NCBI GenBank assembly: GCA_019235715.1
Contig: JAFAKE010000025.1
Span: 1 to 51,803 of the forward strand
Direction: 5' to 3'
DNA length: 51,803 nucleotides
Origin: Vulcanimicrobiota bacterium
GTDB lineage: Bacteria; Vulcanimicrobiota; Vulcanimicrobiia; Eremiobacterales; Eremiobacteraceae
In this document: one piece after another, positions 47,918-51,803 of the stretch
Numbering within the stretch: the first letter of the stretch is position 1
Layout: the number at the start of each line of letters is the position of its first letter
Program-made: the position numbers and the translations under genes
The notes under the pieces: generated by a model
Told to the model about the DNA's origin: nothing
What the model saw: only the letters and a program-made list of their open reading frames with translations
Database searches by the model: none

Positions 47918-48657
47918 TTGCTCTTCAGCGGCCGCCCTGAATGCTTGACCGTGATCGCGCCGGCGAGCTGCGTGCTGACCGAATGTGCTTTGCCGTTCAC
48001 GCGTAACGTGAGCAGTCCGACGGCGCGTTCGAATTTCTCGACGCTTACGATTGTGCCGGGGCGCAGTCCGATCTGCGCGAGGTAGCGCAAGAGCTCGGGC
48101 ATGTCGTGCTTGACCTCGAGCACTTTGGCGCTCGAGCCGACCGGCAGGTCGATCAGATCGAGCGCGTCCTCATGGTCCCACAACGTGCCGTCGTCACGCG
48201 GGATCGCATGACCGTGCGGGCAGGTCGCCGGTTCGCCGGTGAACCGGTACAGATGGCGTTCGACGAGCGGTGAGATCGCATGCTCGAGGCGGCAGGCCTC
48301 AGCATACGCGAACTCCCATGGTATGCCGAGATGATCGACGAGGAGCCGCTCCGCGAGGCGTTGGCGGCGCAGCGTGAGCGCACCGATCTTCGCACCGGCC
48401 GCCGTTGGGATCACGCCATGGCGTCCGTCGTGGCTGACGTAGCCGTCGGCATCCAGTTTCTTGAGCATCGCCGAGGCCGATGCGGCCGACACGGCCAGTT
48501 CGCTTGCGATGGCGGAGGTCGAAACCGGTTCACGGCCGCGTTGCAAGCGGACGATCGTTTTGAGATACATCTCGACGTTCGGGCTGACTTCCGGCTCGTC
48601 CAAGGGCTCGGCGAGCGGCGTTTTAAGCGCGGAGTTGAGGAGGCGCTGGTTCGGCAT
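47914..48657 (-). CDS. DtxR/IdeR-family metal-dependent repressor
   Basis: 247 residues, with about 25 extra residues before VEMYLKTIVRL. Winged helix (TSAIASELAVSAASASAMLKKL), dimer domain RLAERLLVDHLGIPWE, and a C-terminal FeoA/SH3 domain (about 170-240). The primary DtxR metal site is kept (Met of EMYL; Cys, Glu and His of EACRLEH). Of the ancillary site, His79 and His98 of DtxR become Gln and Tyr. Cys at the 102-equivalent favours an iron-type sensor over a Mn-type one. First gene of the operon and likely autorepressor through the boxes at 48655-48701. Confidence 0.9.
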   Translation of the reverse strand: MPNQRLLNSALKTPLAEPLDEPEVSPNVEMYLKTIVRLQRGREPVSTSAIASELAVSAASASAMLKKLDADGYVSHDGRHGVIPTAAGAKIGALTLRRQRLAERLLVDHLGIPWEFAYAEACRLEHAISPLVERHLYRFTGEPATCPHGHAIPRDDGTLWDHEDALDLIDLPVGSSAKVLEVKHDMPELLRYLAQIGLRPGTIVSVEKFERAVGLLTLRVNGKAHSVSTQLAGAITVKHSGRPLKSK

Positions 48658-48673
48658 AATTAGCCTTACCTAA
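48655..48673. promoter_or_regulatory. DtxR-box-like site 1
   Basis: Compared with the DtxR/IdeR consensus TTAGGTTAGCCTAACCTAA, 13 of 19 positions agree, with the downstream half TAGCCTTACCTAA nearly perfect. It overlaps the start codon of the regulator, so binding would block initiation or elongation. Confidence 0.7.
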
Positions 48674-48682
48674 TTCGTTGAT

Positions 48683-48701
48683 GTAGGTTAGCTTATCCTT
48701 T
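48683..48701. promoter_or_regulatory. DtxR-box-like site 2
   Basis: GTAGGTTAGCTTATCCTTT agrees with the DtxR/IdeR consensus at 14 of 19 positions. Its centre is 28 bases from that of site 1. A weaker third match (11 of 19) lies at 48706-48724, so the whole divergent gap may be an operator array controlling both the dtxR operon and the gene at 48806. Confidence 0.75.
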
Positions 48702-48805
48702 GCTCTAAGGTCAGGCTACCTGCTGTCCCGGGGTATAAAGAGAGCGGCGAAACATAGTGAGCGCCTCTTTACGTTTTGAAGTCTAGGGGGTACGCAAAAC
48801 CATCC

Positions 48806-49291
48806 ATGAGACACACAAGACTAATCGCAGCGGCACTGATCGGGGCACTCGCCCTGGCGATGGCTCCCAAGCCCATGGCGCTGGCAGACGGTGCAGCGAG
48901 CACGCGCAACATTCTGCTCGGCGCCGGCGCTGCAGCTGCGACGTTGATCATCATCAACCATAATAAGAAGGTCCACGAGAAGTACGCTGAGGACGCGCAA
49001 AGGCAGGCCGCGTTGGCCGAGCAGCGCGATGACGCGCAGGCCGCGGCCAACCAGTACAAGACGGCGTACAATCACGAGTTGGCGGTCGCGAACGAGCAAA
49101 AGAGAGAGATCGCGATCCAGCAGCAGCAGATCGACCGTCTCAACAAACAGGTCGCGGCGCTGAATCCGCCGGGATCGAACTTCGTGAGCACGAAGCCGGC
49201 CGTTGCCGTGACGACGCAGTCGACTTCGCCGAATCGGGTCGCCACGATTTCTCCGACGCAGGTCGTGTCCTACGGTTGGGGTGACTTTTGA
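48806..49291 (+). CDS. exported coiled-coil protein, unknown
   Basis: 161 residues from ATG 48806. Signal peptide to about 28 (AAALIGALALAMAPKPMALA), a glycine/alanine hydrophobic stretch (NILLGAGAAAATLIII) that could anchor it, then a Gln/Ala/Lys-rich coiled coil (about 56-115; QIDRLNKQVAAL) and a Thr/Ser-rich tail. No family recognised. Its promoter shares the gap with the DtxR-box-like sites, so metal control is possible. Its stop overlaps the next start (TTGA). Confidence 0.7.
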   Translation: MRHTRLIAAALIGALALAMAPKPMALADGAASTRNILLGAGAAAATLIIINHNKKVHEKYAEDAQRQAALAEQRDDAQAAANQYKTAYNHELAVANEQKREIAIQQQQIDRLNKQVAALNPPGSNFVSTKPAVAVTTQSTSPNRVATISPTQVVSYGWGDF

Positions 49292-49659
49292 GCGCGCGCA
49301 CGATCATCGCGGCCTGTGCGATCGCGGTCGCGCTTGTGGCCTGCAGCCAACAGCATAGCGATCCGCAGTCGATCGCGAGCAACGTCGCGAAGGCGATCTA
49401 CAACAACGACTACAGCGGCGCGACCGCGAATTTCGACGACGAGCTCAAGTCGCAGGCGACGCGAACGCAGGTCGCGATGATCTCGGACAAGATGCACTCG
49501 CTGGGCGACTACCAAGGTCTCACGCAGACCAAGAGCGACGACGATACGCGCCGCTACTGGTTCGACGCCAAGTTCAGCAAGGGCGACATGCTGGTGGAGC
49601 TGCGGCTCCACGCGAACGGGCAGATCGCGGCCTACCGGCTGGTGCCGAAGGCAGGCTAG
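49288..49659 (+). CDS. small lipoprotein, DUF3887-like
   Basis: 123 residues from TTG 49288 that overlaps the preceding stop. Lipobox LVAC (Cys at 19). The rest resembles the small alpha+beta DUF3887/SnoaL-like domain (YNNDYSGATANFDDELK, YWFDAKFSKGDMLVELRLHANGQIAAYRL). Function unknown. Probably co-transcribed with the coiled-coil protein; it ends one base before the convergent transporter gene. Confidence 0.7.
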   Translation: MSARTIIAACAIAVALVACSQQHSDPQSIASNVAKAIYNNDYSGATANFDDELKSQATRTQVAMISDKMHSLGDYQGLTQTKSDDDTRRYWFDAKFSKGDMLVELRLHANGQIAAYRLVPKAG

Positions 49660-49660
49660 A

Positions 49661-50473
49661 TCAATACGCAGGTCCGCGCTGCTGCGGCCGCGCGGACCAT
49701 GCGAACGTCCAGCCGAACACGAGCAGCAGCGCGGCGACAAGAATCGCGCTGACGGCGATGTCGGGAAGCGGCGAGGTCCAGCCAAGGACCTGCGCTATTT
49801 CGTACGTTCCGACGGCGATCGCCAGACCGGTGACGGCGACGATCCACACGCGCGTTGCGCGCACGAGCTCGAGCGGATGGCGCGTGCACAGCCGGTGGAC
49901 GAGCAGGCTGTCGAGCGTGTCGGTCACCGTCATCCCCAACGAGAACGCCAATCCGACGATCACGCCGAACGCGATGCCGCTTCCCGCGGTCAAGGCAAGC
50001 GCGTACGTCGCGACTTGGCTTGATGTATCGAATCCCAAACCGAACAGGATGCCGACCGGTATCGCTGCGAGTGGACTGGTCGCCGCGCGCAGCGAGCGCG
50101 GCAAGAGCGCGCTCTTCAAGCCGGCCGCGCCCGTGCGATTGAGCACGAGCTGGCGTATGTTGAGCGCCGCGATCGCGAACAGCGTGACGATGCTGACCCA
50201 GGTGCCGATCGTTTCGAGCAGCTGCCCGTGTTGCGCGAGCCGGCTGCCCAGCAATCCCGCCAGCGCGGCGATCGACAGGACCATCATCGAATGGCCGCCG
50301 GCGAACAGCGTTCCGACGAAGCGGCTCAATCGTTCGCGGGCGCCGAGACTGTTGCGCGTGAGATTGTCGATCGCGGCGAGATGATCCGGATCCGCGCCGT
50401 GGCGTAAGCCGAGGACGAAGACGGTGAAAAACATGACGCCCAGCGGTAACGACGGCGCGCCGTGCGCGATCAT
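49661..50473 (-). CDS. NiCoT-family nickel/cobalt permease
   Basis: 270 residues, about seven membrane helices. The NiCoT signature is LRHGADPDHLAAIDN (usual RHA-x-DADHI) in the first helix; LFGLGFDTSSQVATYAL in the middle is the second family motif. Such permeases take up Ni2+ or Co2+ with high affinity. ATG at 50473 overlaps the stop of the NicO-like gene (ATGA), so the two are translated together. Shorter than HoxN (about 350), as in other compact members. Confidence 0.87.
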   Translation of the reverse strand: MIAHGAPSLPLGVMFFTVFVLGLRHGADPDHLAAIDNLTRNSLGARERLSRFVGTLFAGGHSMMVLSIAALAGLLGSRLAQHGQLLETIGTWVSIVTLFAIAALNIRQLVLNRTGAAGLKSALLPRSLRAATSPLAAIPVGILFGLGFDTSSQVATYALALTAGSGIAFGVIVGLAFSLGMTVTDTLDSLLVHRLCTRHPLELVRATRVWIVAVTGLAIAVGTYEIAQVLGWTSPLPDIAVSAILVAALLLVFGWTFAWSARPQQRGPAY

Positions 50474-51803
50474 GATGTTCCCCTATCGAGCGCCGGTCGC
50501 GCGTGACCGTGCGCGTGTGAATGACCGTGCGCGTGTGAATGACCGGGAGCGAGCGCATAACCGGCAATCGCTACCAGCACGAGTGCGGTGACGCCGGCCG
50601 ATGGCATGTGCAACATCGATGCGCCCGCTCCCTGGCCGACCATGAGCGCGCCGACGATCGCGATCACGCCGGCGGACACGAGCGGCCCATAGGCGACGAC
50701 GGCGTCGAAACGCGGCTGGTTCGAAAGCCACGCGGCACCGCGCACCAGCGCGACGCCGAGGCCGGTGAGAACGGCCGCGAGGCCGATGCTGAACGCGACG
50801 ATGACGAGCAAGCCGTAGCCGACTTGATGCAGCGTCAGCGCCGCGAGAAGCACGACCAAAGCGGCGGGGCATGGCGCGATATTGCCGCTCATCGCCATCA
50901 GCACGACGCCTGGAAATGACAGCGGTGCGGGGCCTTCGGGGACGTGGCGGTGTCCGTGCGCGCCGTCGTGCGCGTGATCTTCACCCCGGCGGCGGCGCAC
51001 GTAGCGTGCCAGCGCAAGGGCGCCGAGAATTGCCGCGAGCGTGCCGGATCCGAGCGTGATCCACGGATACACGTTTTCCGGCACGATCCACTGCGCCGCC
51101 GCCAGCAGCAACAAGCCAAGTCCGAGCACGCCTGCGGTATGCGCAAAGGTCAGCCCGCCCGCGAGGATCAGCGCCTGTGCGGCCGATGCGCGCGCACCGA
51201 CAAGCGAAACCGCGAGCAGCGTCTTGCCGTGTCCGGGCTCGAGTGCGTGGAGCGCTCCCAAGCCGATCGCCATAAGCAGCGTCGCGATCACGATCCACGG
51301 ATTCGATACCCCTTTGGCCAGCATCTCGGACAACGCATTCGAGCGCACTTGGGAGGTAGAGCCCGCGGGCGCCGATTCCGCGGCGCCCATAACTTCGCGC
51401 GCTATCACCCGCGCGCTGGAATCGATTGTCAGGCGCACGCCCGCGATATGGCGCGGTGAGCCGATCAACGCGGGCGGATACGAACGCAGCTCGTTGGTCG
51501 GCTCGCCATCGGGGGCGACGACGACATCTCTCCATCCGATCCGTTCGGCGTTCACGTCGTCGCGCACCTCAATCGTGTGTTGGCCGTTGGCCCGAGGGAG
51601 CGCGGCGTGAAACTCACCGACCCAGTACAACGTCGGCAGGCCGCCGGCTCCTGGCCGCGTTTGCGCGCGCGGCAAGTCCGACAAGACGTGCAGCGCCGCG
51701 CCGTCCGCGCTGACGTGTAGGCCCTGGGTGACTACGGCTGTTTCATCGCTCGCCCATCGTCGCAGCATCGCAGCGCGCGCAGCGCCATCGATGCCGCGCT
51801 CGC
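50470..51803 (-). CDS. NicO-family nickel/cobalt transporter with His-rich loops (5' end outside window)
   Basis: Frame open to the window edge; at least 444 residues are visible. An N-terminal extracytoplasmic part (to about 160 in the visible frame) carries beta-rich HTIEV and LTIDSS stretches. Then come six helices with LGALHALEPGHGKTLL (first NicO motif) and NIAPCPAALVVLLAAL (second). His-rich loops lie between helices (EDHAHDGAHGHRH) and at the C-terminus (GHSHAHGHSHAHGHA). This resembles RcnA-like exporters or CbiMNQO-type importers with a fused sensor domain. Direction of transport cannot be told. The first visible ATG (51768) is probably internal. Confidence 0.85.
   Translation of the reverse strand, partial: ERGIDGAARAAMLRRWASDETAVVTQGLHVSADGAALHVLSDLPRAQTRPGAGGLPTLYWVGEFHAALPRANGQHTIEVRDDVNAERIGWRDVVVAPDGEPTNELRSYPPALIGSPRHIAGVRLTIDSSARVIAREVMGAAESAPAGSTSQVRSNALSEMLAKGVSNPWIVIATLLMAIGLGALHALEPGHGKTLLAVSLVGARASAAQALILAGGLTFAHTAGVLGLGLLLLAAAQWIVPENVYPWITLGSGTLAAILGALALARYVRRRRGEDHAHDGAHGHRHVPEGPAPLSFPGVVLMAMSGNIAPCPAALVVLLAALTLHQVGYGLLVIVAFSIGLAAVLTGLGVALVRGAAWLSNQPRFDAVVAYGPLVSAGVIAIVGALMVGQGAGASMLHMPSAGVTALVLVAIAGYALAPGHSHAHGHSHAHGHARPALDRGTS
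50504..50545. repeat. 18-bp tandem repeat coding His-rich tail
   Basis: Two perfect copies of an 18-base unit (50504-50521 and 50522-50539) plus six bases of a third. Each unit encodes six residues of the GHSHAH pattern at the C-terminus of the NicO-like transporter. In-frame copy changes would lengthen or shorten the metal-binding tail. Confidence 0.85.

Noticed and set aside
45488-48657. The oxidase-ZIP gene as two genes joined by a frameshift or assembly error
   Set aside because: The frame, linker (about 345-370) and topology are consistent, with no internal start or ribosome site at the ZIP junction. Checking in relatives is still advised.

Overview
The window is a dense, GC-rich bacterial chromosome segment. 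It has about 55 protein genes, one tRNA gene, almost no gap over 150 bases, and no rRNA, CRISPR array, insertion sequence or prophage. An outer-membrane barrel protein, many exported and lipid-anchored proteins, an RseB-like sigma-factor module and a BepA-like protease point to a diderm. The mix of genes (hrcA with CIRCE, accD-accA, a short AhcY, a tetraether-synthase-like radical SAM protein) fits an uncultured Terrabacteria-side phylum. Candidatus Eremiobacterota (WPS-2) is my best guess; it rests on memory of gene content, not on a search.

Layout. 0-5.6 kb: hemN, a GPW-repeat surface protein with a beta-barrel partner, and two tandem ribbon-helix-helix-like proteins. 5.6-11.5 kb (minus): operon ahcY-metK-hemE-hemH-hemG, joining the SAM cycle to late haem synthesis. 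11.6-15.4 kb (plus): fchA-folD, then without a gap an ECF sigma factor, its zinc-finger anti-sigma and an RseB-like protein. 15.4-19.7 kb (minus): etfB-etfA-TPR-histone-deacetylase-like. 19.8-23.9 kb (minus): a six-gene operon with a tetraether-synthase-like radical SAM enzyme, an Lgt-like enzyme, two zinc-ribbon membrane proteins, a small membrane protein and an alpha/beta hydrolase that has lost its catalytic residues. 24-26.9 kb (plus): flavin amine oxidase, two-TM ion channel, YceI. 26.9-27.2 kb: tRNA-Leu(UAA) split by a group I intron. 27.2-35.3 kb (minus): a ten-gene run hrcA-dnaJ-prmA-rsmE-glycosyltransferase-accD-accA-ftsB-S1-like-ppx, headed by a CIRCE operator. 35.4-43.6 kb: lipoprotein esterase, dinG, tdh-kbl, GH125 mannosidase, MFS pump. 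43.6-48.7 kb (minus): operon of a DtxR-type regulator, a multicopper oxidase fused to a ZIP metal permease, a TlpA-like lipoprotein thioredoxin and an M48 protease, with DtxR-box-like sites in front. 48.8-51.8 kb: two small exported proteins and two nickel/cobalt transporters of different families, the last cut by the window edge.

Most notable: (1) the group I intron in tRNA-Leu(UAA), which closely resembles the cyanobacterial one; (2) the oxidase-ZIP fusion under a metal-sensing repressor; (3) the tetraether-synthase-like operon; (4) a FolD lacking its cyclohydrolase lysine, translated directly behind an FchA-type cyclohydrolase that could supply the missing step. Family comparisons are from memory of reference proteins; no alignment or search was run.
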